64,000 nucleotides of DNA. It comes from Nocardioides baekrokdamisoli (GTDB taxonomy: Bacteria > Actinomycetota > Actinomycetes > Propionibacteriales > Nocardioidaceae). Where the stretch lies: the NCBI RefSeq assembly GCF_003945325.1, contig NZ_AP019307.1, positions 1,984,001 through 2,048,000 of the forward strand, given 5' to 3'. Positions 37,833-46,561 of the stretch are shown one piece after another. Positions within the stretch are counted from its first letter, which is position 1; each line of letters begins with the position of its first letter. Both the position numbers and the translations under genes were made by a program. The notes below the pieces were generated by a model that saw only the letters and a list, made by a program, of their open reading frames with translations, searched no databases and had not been told where the DNA came from.

Positions 37833-38861
37833 ATGACCTCGGCCCTGGTGCTCACCCGCAATGCGACGCTGCGCGATGAGGTGGTCCGGTTGGCCTCCGC
37901 CGCGGGCGTCGACGTACTCGCTCCCACGGACCCGGCCGGGGCGGGGGCCGAGTGGCGACGGGCCCACATGGTCGTGGTGGGAGCCGACGTGGCGGCCGAT
38001 GTGGCGGACAGACGATGGGTACGCCGAGGTGGCGTGCTGGTCGCGAGCTGGGGCCCGCCGGCCGATGCCGTGTTCCGTCCGTCGCTGGATCTCGGGGCGG
38101 AGGCGGTGCTCGACCTGCCTTCGAGTGCGCCCCGGTTGGCGGAGAGGTTGGCCGATGCGGGGGAGGGGCGGGTGTCCCGCGCCCTGGTCGTCGGCGTCAT
38201 CGGCGGATCAGGAGGTGCCGGCGCGACGACCTTCGCGCTCGCGCTGGCCCAGTCCGCCGCGCGCGAGCGTCGGGTGCTGCTGGTCGACACGGACACGCTC
38301 GGACCAGGCCTGGATGCCCTGCTCGGCACGGCCGAGGTCTCGGGTGTCCGCTGGTCGGAGATGCACGGATCCACGGGCCGTCTGGGTGGGCGGACCGTAC
38401 GCGAGGCACTTCCGCACGTCGGTTCGTTGCCGTTCCTGACGTGGAGCGGGATCGGAAGGATGCCGTCTCCCGAACTGCTCCGGGAGGTGATCGCCTCGGC
38501 GCGAAAAGCCAACGAGCTCGTGGTGCTGGATCTGTCTCGAGCACTGGATCCGCTGGTCGCTGAGGCGCTCGCAACGTGCGACCTCGTCCTCGTCGTCGTC
38601 CGGCCGACCGCCGACGGTGTGAGTTCAGCCCGGCGTCTGATCACGCAGCTCCCGGATCGGGCCCGGGTCCGAGCGGTCCTGCGCGGTCGGCAGAGTCCAG
38701 TCGTCGAGGATCTGGGCGTCCCGGTCGTGGTCCGGATGCGCGACCATCGCGGGATCGACGAGGCAGTCGCCCTGGGTCTCGGACCGCTCCGACATCGCCG
38801 CGGCCCGCTCGGTCGTGGTGTCGAGACCGTCCTGGAATGGCTGCAGGGCGGCGCCGCATGA
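37833..38861 (+). CDS. ssd: septum-site-determining protein Ssd (CpaE-like)
   Basis: This 342-residue MinD/ParA-like protein has an N-terminal receiver-like half and a C-terminal P-loop domain. The Walker A is deviant (VIGGSGGAGATTFALALAQ) and lacks the lysine, as in Ssd proteins. VDTDTLGPGLDALLG and ANELVVLDLSRAL follow. Ssd affects septum formation in mycobacteria; as CpaE it positions Tad pili. It overlaps tadA by ATGA. Confidence 0.88.
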   Translation: MTSALVLTRNATLRDEVVRLASAAGVDVLAPTDPAGAGAEWRRAHMVVVGADVAADVADRRWVRRGGVLVASWGPPADAVFRPSLDLGAEAVLDLPSSAPRLAERLADAGEGRVSRALVVGVIGGSGGAGATTFALALAQSAARERRVLLVDTDTLGPGLDALLGTAEVSGVRWSEMHGSTGRLGGRTVREALPHVGSLPFLTWSGIGRMPSPELLREVIASARKANELVVLDLSRALDPLVAEALATCDLVLVVVRPTADGVSSARRLITQLPDRARVRAVLRGRQSPVVEDLGVPVVVRMRDHRGIDEAVALGLGPLRHRRGPLGRGVETVLEWLQGGAA

Positions 38862-40009
38862 CGCTCGATCTTCCTGTCGAGCTCGTCGACGGCGTACGCG
38901 ACTGGCTCGCCCGCGAACCCGGCGACGTGAGTGTCGCTCGGGTGGCGTCGGCGTTCCGGGCACTGGGCCGTCCGGTCGGTGACGCGACCGTGCTCGCGGT
39001 CCACGACCACGTCCGTCGTGAGGTGATCGGCGCCGGTCCTCTCGAGTCCCTGCTGCACCTGCCCGGCGTGACCGACGTGTTGGTGAACGGACCCGCTGAG
39101 GTCTACGTGGACCGCGGCGAGGGTTTGGAACTGACCGAGGTCCGCTTCGCCGATGACCAATCGGTTCGGCGCCTCGCGCAGCGGCTGGCGGCCTCGGCCC
39201 ATCGTCGACTCGATGACAGCGTTCCGTACGTCGACGTTCGTCTCGTTGACGGGACCAGGTGCCATGCCGTGCTCTCGCCGGTGGGTCGGCCGGGGACGCT
39301 GATCTCCCTTCGCGTTCCCAGCGCACGGGCGTTCTCAGTCGCGGACCTCGTCGACGCCGGGACCGTCACTCCTGCGGGCGCGAAGCTGCTCGAGGCGTTG
39401 GTGTCAGCCCGCGCTGCGGGGGTGATCAGCGGTGGCACCGGCTCGGGGAAGACGACCCTTCTGGCTGCGCTGCTCGGCATGGTGCCTTCCGATGAGCGGA
39501 TCGTGATCGTCGAGGATTCCAGCGAGTTGCGGCCCGACCATCCGCATGTGGTGGCGCTGGAAGCCCGATTGCCCAACGTCGAAGGTGCCGGAGCCGTGGA
39601 CGTACGCACCTTGGTGCGTCAGGCGCTCCGCATGCGTCCGGACCGGCTCGTCGTGGGCGAGGCCCGTGGGCCCGAAGTCGTCGATCTGCTGACCGCCCTC
39701 AACACCGGCCACGAAGGTGGTCTGTGCACGGTGCACGCCAACGCTGCCCGCGATGTACCGGCTCGGTTGGAGGCTTTGGCGATGGGGGCCGGCCTTGACC
39801 GTGCGGCGACACATTCGCAGTGCGCCTCGGGCATCGATGTGATCCTTCATGTCGCTCGAGTCGGTGGCCGGCGGCGGCTGGAGGAGATCGCCGTCCTTGA
39901 GCCCCGTCCCGACGGCCTGGTGAGGGCCCGCAGCGCCATTCGGTTCGGTCCCGCCATCATTCGCGGTCCTGGCTATGACCGCCTCATGGAAATCGCGTAC
40001 CCGCGGTGA
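38858..40009 (+). CDS. tadA: Tad pilus assembly ATPase
   Basis: This 383-residue secretion ATPase (VirB11/CpaF type) powers pilus assembly. It has VNGPAEVYVDRG, Walker A ISGGTGSGKTTLLAALLG, the Asp box VEDSSELRPDHPHVVAL, Walker B RMRPDRLVVGEARGPE and the His box TGHEGGLCTVHANA. It is the second gene of the ssd-tadABC-flp-tadE operon. Confidence 0.93.
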   Translation: MTLDLPVELVDGVRDWLAREPGDVSVARVASAFRALGRPVGDATVLAVHDHVRREVIGAGPLESLLHLPGVTDVLVNGPAEVYVDRGEGLELTEVRFADDQSVRRLAQRLAASAHRRLDDSVPYVDVRLVDGTRCHAVLSPVGRPGTLISLRVPSARAFSVADLVDAGTVTPAGAKLLEALVSARAAGVISGGTGSGKTTLLAALLGMVPSDERIVIVEDSSELRPDHPHVVALEARLPNVEGAGAVDVRTLVRQALRMRPDRLVVGEARGPEVVDLLTALNTGHEGGLCTVHANAARDVPARLEALAMGAGLDRAATHSQCASGIDVILHVARVGGRRRLEEIAVLEPRPDGLVRARSAIRFGPAIIRGPGYDRLMEIAYPR

Positions 40010-40743
40010 CGGTCCTTCCCGCGGCGCTTGCAGCCGGGAGTGCGGTTGCCCTGTTGCTTCCGGGCGGGCCAGGTCCGGTCTCGCGGGGGTGGCTCATCGC
40101 CTTGCTTCCGATGGCGCTGTTCGTGCCCGGCCCACTCGTCGGCGCGGCCTGCGTCCTCGGCGCGAGCGCGATCGGAGCGTACGCACTCCTCGAGCGTCGT
40201 CGCCGGCGAGCGGCGGCCGATGCGCAGGCGGCTCAGGTCCGCGACCACTGCGACCAACTCGCTGCCGACCTTGCCGCCGGCGCTCCGACACGCCTTGCCC
40301 TCACCAGGCTCGCGGACCGCTGGCCGGAAGTGCGACGCGTGGTGGAGGCGGACAGATTCGGGCTGGATGTCGCGGCCGCGTGGCACTCCCTCGCGGCTGA
40401 GACCAGGCTCGACAGCCTCCGCTGGGTGGCGCTGGCCTGGAGCTACGCCCAACAGACCGGAGTCGGTCTGGCAGTCGCCATGCGTCACGTCGCAGACGGG
40501 CTGGCGGCGCAGGCGCGGGTCGATCGGACGGTTGCCGCGGAACTGGCATCCGCTCGCGCGACTGCCTGGCTGGTCGCGCTGCTGCCGATCGGTGTGTTGG
40601 CCATGGGATCCGGGTTGGGCGGGAATCCCTGGCGCTTCCTGCTGCTGACAACACCGGGGGTGTGCCTGCTGGGCGCCGGACTGGCCCTGATCTGGGCGGG
40701 CCTGTGGTGGCTCGAGTCGATCATCGAGGGGGTGCGCCGGTGA
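40006..40743 (+). CDS. tadB: Tad pilus inner-membrane protein TadB
   Basis: This 245-residue T2SSF-type protein has two N-terminal hydrophobic segments. A cytoplasmic helical domain (VRDHCDQLAADLAAGAPTRLALTRLA...WSYAQQTGVGLAVAMRHVADGLAAQARV) and two C-terminal membrane helices follow. It forms the pilus platform with TadC. GTGA overlap with tadA. Confidence 0.88.
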   Translation: MTVLPAALAAGSAVALLLPGGPGPVSRGWLIALLPMALFVPGPLVGAACVLGASAIGAYALLERRRRRAAADAQAAQVRDHCDQLAADLAAGAPTRLALTRLADRWPEVRRVVEADRFGLDVAAAWHSLAAETRLDSLRWVALAWSYAQQTGVGLAVAMRHVADGLAAQARVDRTVAAELASARATAWLVALLPIGVLAMGSGLGGNPWRFLLLTTPGVCLLGAGLALIWAGLWWLESIIEGVRR

Positions 40744-41393
40744 TCGTCGCTGTGGCGCTTCTCCTCGGCTGCGCGGCAGCCTTGGTGCCGCCGCCGGTTG
40801 TGCTGTCGCGGCATCCGGCCCGGCCGTGGTCGATCCCCTTCCGGCCGATGGGGGCCGCGGTCGGGCTGTTCGCCCTGATCGGTGGCCCGTGGGGACTGGT
40901 CACAGGCATGGTCGCGGCGGTGGTGATCGCCCGGCGCAGCCGGAAGGAGATCGGCGTCCAGGATCCGTCGTGGGGCGGAGCTGCGCCGGTTGTGGTGGCG
41001 CTGATCGCTGCGGCCACCCGCGCGGGTGTCGCGGCGCCCCGCGCGGTGGGTACGGCCGCAGGCGTACTCGATCCGATGCACGCGGCTGATCTCGTTCGGG
41101 TGGTCGAGCGGTGGCGGTACGGGCTGTCGTCGGTCGACATCGAGGTGGACCGGCCGACCCGGTTGGTCGCCCGCGCGATCGAGCAGGCGCAGGACAGCGG
41201 GGCCGCCCCAGCTCTTGCTCTTGAGCACGCTGCCACGGACCTAGTGGCAGAAGACGCGGCCCGAGCGCAGGAGCGCGCTCGTCGGGTCGGTGTCCGAGCG
41301 GCTGTGCCCCTCGGAGTCTGTCTGTTGCCCGCGTTCCTGTGTCTGGGCGTGGCGCCTCTGGTGGCGAGTCTGATGGCGGATCTGTCGCGATGA
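40740..41393 (+). CDS. tadC: Tad pilus inner-membrane protein TadC
   Basis: This 217-residue second platform protein has N-terminal helices and a T2SSF domain (AIEQAQDSGAAPALALEHAATDLVAEDAARAQERARRVGVRAAVPLGVC). It ends in a helix (FLCLGVAPLVASLMADLSR). It is coupled to tadB by a GTGA overlap. Confidence 0.87.
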   Translation: MIVAVALLLGCAAALVPPPVVLSRHPARPWSIPFRPMGAAVGLFALIGGPWGLVTGMVAAVVIARRSRKEIGVQDPSWGGAAPVVVALIAAATRAGVAAPRAVGTAAGVLDPMHAADLVRVVERWRYGLSSVDIEVDRPTRLVARAIEQAQDSGAAPALALEHAATDLVAEDAARAQERARRVGVRAAVPLGVCLLPAFLCLGVAPLVASLMADLSR

Positions 41394-41421
41394 TCCGCCA
41401 CTTCTCCTCCACAGGCGTCCC

Positions 41422-41438
41422 GGACCCGCGGAGGGTCC
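41422..41438 (+). promoter_or_regulatory. stem-loop between tadC and the Flp pilin gene
   Basis: GGACCC-GCGGA-GGGTCC is a perfect 6-bp stem in the only sizeable gap (120 bp) of the pilus operon. There is no T-run. It could partly stop upstream transcription or protect a processed pilin mRNA, so the pilin is made in excess. Confidence 0.45.
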
Positions 41439-41513
41439 CCAACCTGTCGGCTCCCCGTGGCCCCGGCGCCGATGACAGCCGAGGCTGGCAACTCCACGAA
41501 CGAGAGGAACGAC

Positions 41514-41678
41514 ATGGCCATCAAGGACGAACGCGGGATCACCACGGCGGAGTACGCGGTCGGCACAGCCGCCGGGGCCGGTCTGGCGATGCTGCTGTTC
41601 AAACTGCTGACCGGGAGTTTCGGCGAGGAGATGCTGCGCACGTTGTTCGACCACGTGATTCAGATGTTGGGGATGTGA
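41514..41678 (+). CDS. flp: Flp-type pilin / DUF4244 protein
   Basis: This 54-residue protein has the pilin pattern: a short basic leader and ITTAEYAVGTAAGAGLAMLLFKLL (Glu at +5-like position of a TAEYA motif), then a short tail. It is the likely fibre subunit. GAGAGGA precedes the ATG. No prepilin peptidase gene is present in the window. Confidence 0.85.
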   Translation: MAIKDERGITTAEYAVGTAAGAGLAMLLFKLLTGSFGEEMLRTLFDHVIQMLGM

Positions 41679-42034
41679 GGACGCGCGACCGCGGGGCCGC
41701 GACAGCTGAACTGGTGACCGCGCTGCCACTGCTGGTCGTGATCACCTGGGCGATGGTCTGGTTGATCAGCCTGGGCTCGACTCAGGTTCAGCTGGTGGAC
41801 GCAGCCCGAGAGACGGCCCGGGCGTTGGCCCGCGGCGAGCCCGAGCCGGTCGCCATTGCTCGTGGTCGGCAGTCGGGACCTCGGGGCACCACGATCACGG
41901 TGAGTCGAGAGGGAACGACACTGCGGGTCGCCGCGACGGTCGATGTGCCAGCACCCCTGACGACCTTCGGTGTCTTGGTCGCCCACCAACATGCCGAAGC
42001 CACGACCGAGCAGGAGCCATGCGCAGCATGTTGA
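41675..42034 (+). CDS. TadE-family pilus protein
   Basis: This 119-residue minor pilin-like protein begins RDRGAATAELVTALPLLVVITWAMVWLISLG, the TadE signature (AATAELV plus one membrane helix), followed by a small extracellular domain with a terminal CAAC. The GTG overlaps the flp stop. Confidence 0.87.
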   Translation: MRTRDRGAATAELVTALPLLVVITWAMVWLISLGSTQVQLVDAARETARALARGEPEPVAIARGRQSGPRGTTITVSREGTTLRVAATVDVPAPLTTFGVLVAHQHAEATTEQEPCAAC

Positions 42035-42363
42035 CCGATCGGGGCTCGGCAACCATGTTCGTCGCGGTCGCGCTGACCGTGGTCCTGTTCGCTGGTCTCG
42101 CGGTGGCGACGGTCAACGGGCTTGTCGTCGTTCACCGGCGCGCGCAGAGTGCTGCAGACCTTGCCGCGCTCGCCGGTGCCGGTGCGCTCATGACGGCGTC
42201 TGATCCGTGCGCCGCGGCTGGTCGGATCGCTGCGGCCAACGGAGCGACGGTCGAGGACTGCCAGCCGACGCCCGATGCCGTCACCGTCGTCGTCTCGGTC
42301 CCCGGGCCTGAGATGGTCGGGGGCCTGGTCCGCCTCCGAGCCCATGCTCGTGCCGGTAGGTGA
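42019..42363 (+). CDS. TadE/TadG-like protein of the helicase-secretion neighbourhood
   Basis: This 114-residue protein reads LTDRGSATMFVAVALTVVLFAGLAVATVNGLVVVHRRAQSAADLAALAGA, the Tad/Rv3654c signature. One N-terminal membrane helix and a small domain with a CysX...Cys pair follow. It overlaps the previous gene by 16 nt and ends the pilus operon. Confidence 0.85.
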   Translation: MRSMLTDRGSATMFVAVALTVVLFAGLAVATVNGLVVVHRRAQSAADLAALAGAGALMTASDPCAAAGRIAAANGATVEDCQPTPDAVTVVVSVPGPEMVGGLVRLRAHARAGR

Positions 42364-42370
42364 ACCGATG

Positions 42371-42619
42371 TCAGTCCTTTTGAGCCCGCTTCGCCTGCTT
42401 CTCGGACTTCCGCTGCGCCATGGCGTTCTTCACACCGCGCACGGCCGCCCAGCGGACCAGGCGTACGCCGGCGATGATCGCGACGGCCGCAGCCGCCCCA
42501 ATGACCAACGCGGTGTGGGTTCCGATGTGCCAGCCGACGAAGCGGCCACTGTCGGAGAACAACCCGATGAGCAGCGCAGCCGCGCCGCCCACGGCGAGTA
42601 CGAATCCCAGGGCGATCAT
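42371..42619 (-). CDS. small two-helix membrane protein
   Basis: This 82-residue protein has two hydrophobic helices (MIALGFVLAVGGAAALLIGLF; ALVIGAAAAVAIIAGVRLV) and a very basic C-terminus (QRKSEKQAKRAQK). No family is named. TAATCT lies 6 nt before the ATG and sits across the end of the upstream helicase gene, so it has its own leaderless promoter. Confidence 0.75.
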   Translation of the reverse strand: MIALGFVLAVGGAAALLIGLFSDSGRFVGWHIGTHTALVIGAAAAVAIIAGVRLVRWAAVRGVKNAMAQRKSEKQAKRAQKD

Positions 42620-42623
42620 GACG

Positions 42624-44933
42624 TCAGATTAGTGCCTCGGGCCCGTCGAGGAGGATGCGCAGCAGTTCGACGGCGCCGTTCTTGTCGAGCGGGTTGTTCT
42701 GGTTGCCGCACTTCGGCGACTGCACGCACGAGGGGCAGCCCGACTCACATGTGCAAGCCATGATCGCTTCGCGCGTGGCAGTCAGCCACTCGCGGGCCGC
42801 CTCGAACCCGCGTGCGGCGAGTCCGGCGCCTCCGGGGTGGCCGTCGTAGACGACGACGGTGAGTTCGCCGGTGTCGGGGTGTCGCACCGTGCTGACTCCG
42901 CCGATGTCCCAGCGGTCGCAGGTTGCGACCAGCGGCAGCAGCCCGATCGAGCAGTGCTCCGCCGCGTGCGCCGAGCCGCCCAGGTCGTACGGCGCCATGG
43001 TCGACAGATGCTCAGCCGGGATCACCCACCACGTGCCGGCCGTGCGGAGCGTACGCACCGGCATCTCGAGAGGCTCCTCGGCGAAGACCTCGCCGCTCGG
43101 TTGCTTGCGCTTCAGGTACGAGACGACCTGGCTGGACACCTTGAGCTCGCCGTAGGACACGGTCGCGGCACCCCATTGCCGGGATTGCAGCGTGCTCAGC
43201 AACCTGAAGTCCGTGACGGATCGAGCCATCGTCGAATAGCCGGGATCCTCGACCCCGACCACAGCCACGTGTTCCTCCAGATCCAGCCGTCGGACGACGT
43301 AGGTCTGGCCTCGATGGACGTAGACCGCGCCCTCGTGTGCCTGGCTGTCGGCCGTGGAGCCATCCATCGTTCCGACGACGCGGCCAGTCCCCTCCTCGAC
43401 CAGTTGCACCGCCTGGCCGGCGGACCGCAGATCGATCTCGTCGACTGCTCGCCGGTCGCTGGTCCAGAACCAGCCTCGGGAGCCACGCCGCCGGAGTCGG
43501 CCGTCGTCAACGAGTCGATCGAGCAGATCCGGCAGCGCCTCGCCGAAGAAGTCGACGTCGTCGAGTGTGAGCGGCTGCTCCTGGGCGGCGGCACACAGAT
43601 GCGGAGCCAGGACGTAGGGGTTCGTCGGGTCGAGGACCGTCGCCTCCACCGCCGCATCGAGCAGCACGTCCGGATGGGTGACGAAATAGGTGTCCAGCGG
43701 ATCGTCGCGGGCGACCATGATGGCCAGTGCCGGATCCGTCCCGCGGCCGGCGCGACCCCACTGTTGCCACAGTGCGGCCCGGCGGCCCGGATATCCGGCG
43801 ACCACCACGGCGTCGAGTCCCGAGATGTCGATGCCGAGTTCCAGAGCGTTCGTCGCAGCCAGGCCGAGCAGGCTCCCGTCGCGCAGCGCGTGCTCGATGT
43901 CGCGCCGCTCTTCGGGGAGGTACCCGCCGCGATAGGCGGCGACCCGCTGCGGCAGTTCGGGGTCGACATCGGCAAGGAGGGATGCGGCGCTCCTCGCAAC
44001 TGACTCGACCCCCGCTCGCGAGCGTACGAAGGCCAGCGTCCGGACATCGGAGGCGACCAGATCTGCGAGCAGGTCGGCGGTCTCGGAACCGGCGGACCGG
44101 CGTTGCGGGGCGCCGTTCTCGCCCGTGAAGGAGGTCAACGGCGGTTGCCACAGGGCTGTGGTCAGCGGCCCGCGCGGCGAGCCGTCGTCGGTGACGGCTG
44201 TGACCGGCTCCCCGATCAGCGCAGCAGCGGTCGTTTCGGGCTCGGCAACCGTGGCAGAGGCGAGGACGAAGGTGGGCGAGGAGCCGTGGAGTTCGCACAC
44301 GCGACGAAGCCGTCGGAGCACCTGCGCGACATGCGAGCCGAACACCCCGCGGTAGTGATGGCACTCATCGATGACGACGTATTCCAGCGACCCCAGGAAC
44401 GACGACCACCGTTGATGTCGCGGCAGCAGCGAGCGATGGATCATGTCCGGGTTGGAGAGGACGTACTCGCCGTGGTCGCGTGCCCAGATGCGCTCCGCGT
44501 CGGTGCAGTCGCCGTCGTACGCACAGATCCGGACGTCCAGGTCCAGGGACTGGAGTCGGGCCCGCTGGTCATGGGCCAGGGCCTTCGTGGGAGCGAGATA
44601 AAGGACCGAGGCTCCCCGCTGTTGGCGCGGCCCGCGAGCGGCCCGGATCGCCGACAACGCTGGAAGGTGGAATCCGAGCGACTTCCCGGAGGCCGTCCCG
44701 GTCGAGAGCACCACGTGACTGCGCGACCACGCCAGTTCGGCGGCCTCGACCTGGTGCGAGTACGGCATCTGGATGCCGCTCGCCTCGAACGCCGATCGGA
44801 CATCCGGCGCCACCCACGTCGGCCACGGCGCGAAGACGGCGTCCCGAGCCGGGCGCTGGACCAGGTGCGTCAACCGATCCGGCCGCGCGTCCGCGAGCCG
44901 CTGGATCAGCGCGGCGAGGTCCGGAGGGGGCAC
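42624..44933 (-). CDS. DEAD/DEAH-box helicase with Zn-binding C-terminus
   Basis: This 769-residue SF2 helicase (Rv3649-like, MrfA-like) has IQMPYSHQVEAAELA, Walker A LSTGTASGKSLGFHL, DECHHY box and a RecA2 domain (ATNALELGIDISGLDAVVVAGYPG, QQWGRAGRG). The C-terminal DUF1998 region has a cysteine cluster CTCESGCPSC...C. MrfA-type enzymes act in DNA repair. CAGAAT lies 6 nt before the GTG, which fixes the start. Confidence 0.92.
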   Translation of the reverse strand: MPPPDLAALIQRLADARPDRLTHLVQRPARDAVFAPWPTWVAPDVRSAFEASGIQMPYSHQVEAAELAWSRSHVVLSTGTASGKSLGFHLPALSAIRAARGPRQQRGASVLYLAPTKALAHDQRARLQSLDLDVRICAYDGDCTDAERIWARDHGEYVLSNPDMIHRSLLPRHQRWSSFLGSLEYVVIDECHHYRGVFGSHVAQVLRRLRRVCELHGSSPTFVLASATVAEPETTAAALIGEPVTAVTDDGSPRGPLTTALWQPPLTSFTGENGAPQRRSAGSETADLLADLVASDVRTLAFVRSRAGVESVARSAASLLADVDPELPQRVAAYRGGYLPEERRDIEHALRDGSLLGLAATNALELGIDISGLDAVVVAGYPGRRAALWQQWGRAGRGTDPALAIMVARDDPLDTYFVTHPDVLLDAAVEATVLDPTNPYVLAPHLCAAAQEQPLTLDDVDFFGEALPDLLDRLVDDGRLRRRGSRGWFWTSDRRAVDEIDLRSAGQAVQLVEEGTGRVVGTMDGSTADSQAHEGAVYVHRGQTYVVRRLDLEEHVAVVGVEDPGYSTMARSVTDFRLLSTLQSRQWGAATVSYGELKVSSQVVSYLKRKQPSGEVFAEEPLEMPVRTLRTAGTWWVIPAEHLSTMAPYDLGGSAHAAEHCSIGLLPLVATCDRWDIGGVSTVRHPDTGELTVVVYDGHPGGAGLAARGFEAAREWLTATREAIMACTCESGCPSCVQSPKCGNQNNPLDKNGAVELLRILLDGPEALI

Positions 44934-45006
44934 CGGAGCATTCTGACGCGGTCCGCCGACAGTCTCGAGCCACGCGTCCGGACAGGCCGGTAGCGTGAGT
45001 GCCCTG

Positions 45007-46443
45007 ATGAGCCTTCCCGTACGCCTCCGCGACGCCCTGGTCGCTGCAGACTTCACCTACGACGCCGTCGCCGAGCGCCTCGGCCCGGTCGCGCATGCCG
45101 CATTGAGCCGCAACGAGACCCTGCCGGGTCGACGACGTACGCGCGAGCACGACGAGCTGGACACCTTGATCCGACTCTTCCTGCTGCAGACGCCGGTCAA
45201 GCTGTCCGACGCCGAGAAAGCCCTGCCCGGCCTGATCGACAAACTGGCGGTCGAAGGCGTCCTCAGCGCTTCGGTCGGTCAGGTCGCGGCGCGGATGGAT
45301 GTCCGCCCGTACGCCACGGACGACTCCCAACTCTGGGTCCTGTCCGACCTCACCCCGGGGCTGGACGGCAGCCCCAACAAGGTCGGCGCCAACCACGTCC
45401 TCGGGATCAGCCCGGCCTCGACCAGCCTGGCCCAGCAGACCATTCGCGAGCCGTTCGGTCGCGCGCTCGACCTCGGCACTGGCTGCGGAGTCCAGGCGCT
45501 GCACCTGGCCAGGCACTGCGACGAAGTGGTCGCGACGGACGTCAACAGCCGCGCGCTGTGGATGACCCGCTTCAATGCTGCGCTCAACGACGTGACGGTC
45601 GACGTCCGCGACGGTTCGTTCTTCGAGCCGGTCGCCGGCGAACGGTTCGATCTGATCACCACGAACCCACCATTCGTGATCTCCCCCGCGACAGGTGAGC
45701 GGCTGGTGTATCGCGATTCCGGGCTCCCGGGGGACCGGGTGGTCGAGGACATCGTGCGTGCAGCACCCGACCACCTCAACGACGGCGGCTGGTGCCACAT
45801 CCTCGCCAACTGGATCATCGCCAAGGACGTCCCGTGGGACGAGCGGCTCGGCCGGTGGTTCACCGACGAGACCGATGCCTTCGTCGTCCAGCGGGAGATC
45901 CTCGACCCGGCGGCGTACGTCGAGCTCTGGCTCAAGGACGCGGGCCTGCACGGCGCGCCGGACTACGTGCAGCGGTACGACACCTGGCTCGACTGGATGG
46001 ACCGCCAGGGCATCGAGGGCGTCGGCTTCGGGTGGATCAACCTCCACAAGACCGGTCGCGGACGGCGCGAGCTGCTCGAGTGGCCGTACGAGGTTGAGCA
46101 GCCGATCGGTCCGGCGATCGCCGCCTGGGGCGACGCAGCCATGGACATCACGCTCGCGGACCGTCTCGTCGCCGCTGAGGACCTGCAGCAGGAGACGCTC
46201 GGTGCCCCGGGCGCTGAGGACCCGGCGTACGTGATCATCCGACAGCAGCGGGGCCTGCGCAGGGCGCGCCAGGCAGACACCGTCGAAGCGGCTCTCGTCG
46301 GCGCGTCCGACGGCGATCTCACGCTGGGCCAGATCCTGGACGCGATTGCGCAACTCACGGATCGCGATGCCGAGGAGACGCGAGCGACCTATCTCCCGGT
46401 GGCCCAGGAGTTGGTCGCCCACGGCTTCCTCAGTCGGCTCTGA
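45007..46443 (+). CDS. SAM-dependent methyltransferase (MTS-type, NPPF motif)
   Basis: This 478-residue protein has an N-terminal helical domain of a DUF7059-like type. A methyltransferase core (ALDLGTGCGVQALHLA, VVATDVNSRALWMTRFN, LITTNPPFVISP) and a C-terminal extension follow. The NPPF motif means it probably methylates an amide or exocyclic amine of RNA or protein. TAGCGT lies 10 nt before the ATG; a GTG four codons earlier falls inside that box and was rejected. Confidence 0.83.
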   Translation: MSLPVRLRDALVAADFTYDAVAERLGPVAHAALSRNETLPGRRRTREHDELDTLIRLFLLQTPVKLSDAEKALPGLIDKLAVEGVLSASVGQVAARMDVRPYATDDSQLWVLSDLTPGLDGSPNKVGANHVLGISPASTSLAQQTIREPFGRALDLGTGCGVQALHLARHCDEVVATDVNSRALWMTRFNAALNDVTVDVRDGSFFEPVAGERFDLITTNPPFVISPATGERLVYRDSGLPGDRVVEDIVRAAPDHLNDGGWCHILANWIIAKDVPWDERLGRWFTDETDAFVVQREILDPAAYVELWLKDAGLHGAPDYVQRYDTWLDWMDRQGIEGVGFGWINLHKTGRGRRELLEWPYEVEQPIGPAIAAWGDAAMDITLADRLVAAEDLQQETLGAPGAEDPAYVIIRQQRGLRRARQADTVEAALVGASDGDLTLGQILDAIAQLTDRDAEETRATYLPVAQELVAHGFLSRL

Positions 46444-46561
46444 CAGCGCATCAGGGCACCAAAGCCCTGCGAGCGTGCGCCCCGGTACGTAAACTGCGGG
46501 CGCCCATCAGAGCGAGCGGACATCGCTCGATGGGATGTCACACGCCATCGGGGGAGGCTCA

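Noticed and set aside
44995-46443. GTG at 44995 as the methyltransferase start
   Set aside because: It overlaps the TAGCGT -10 box; the ATG at 45007 fits leaderless initiation better.
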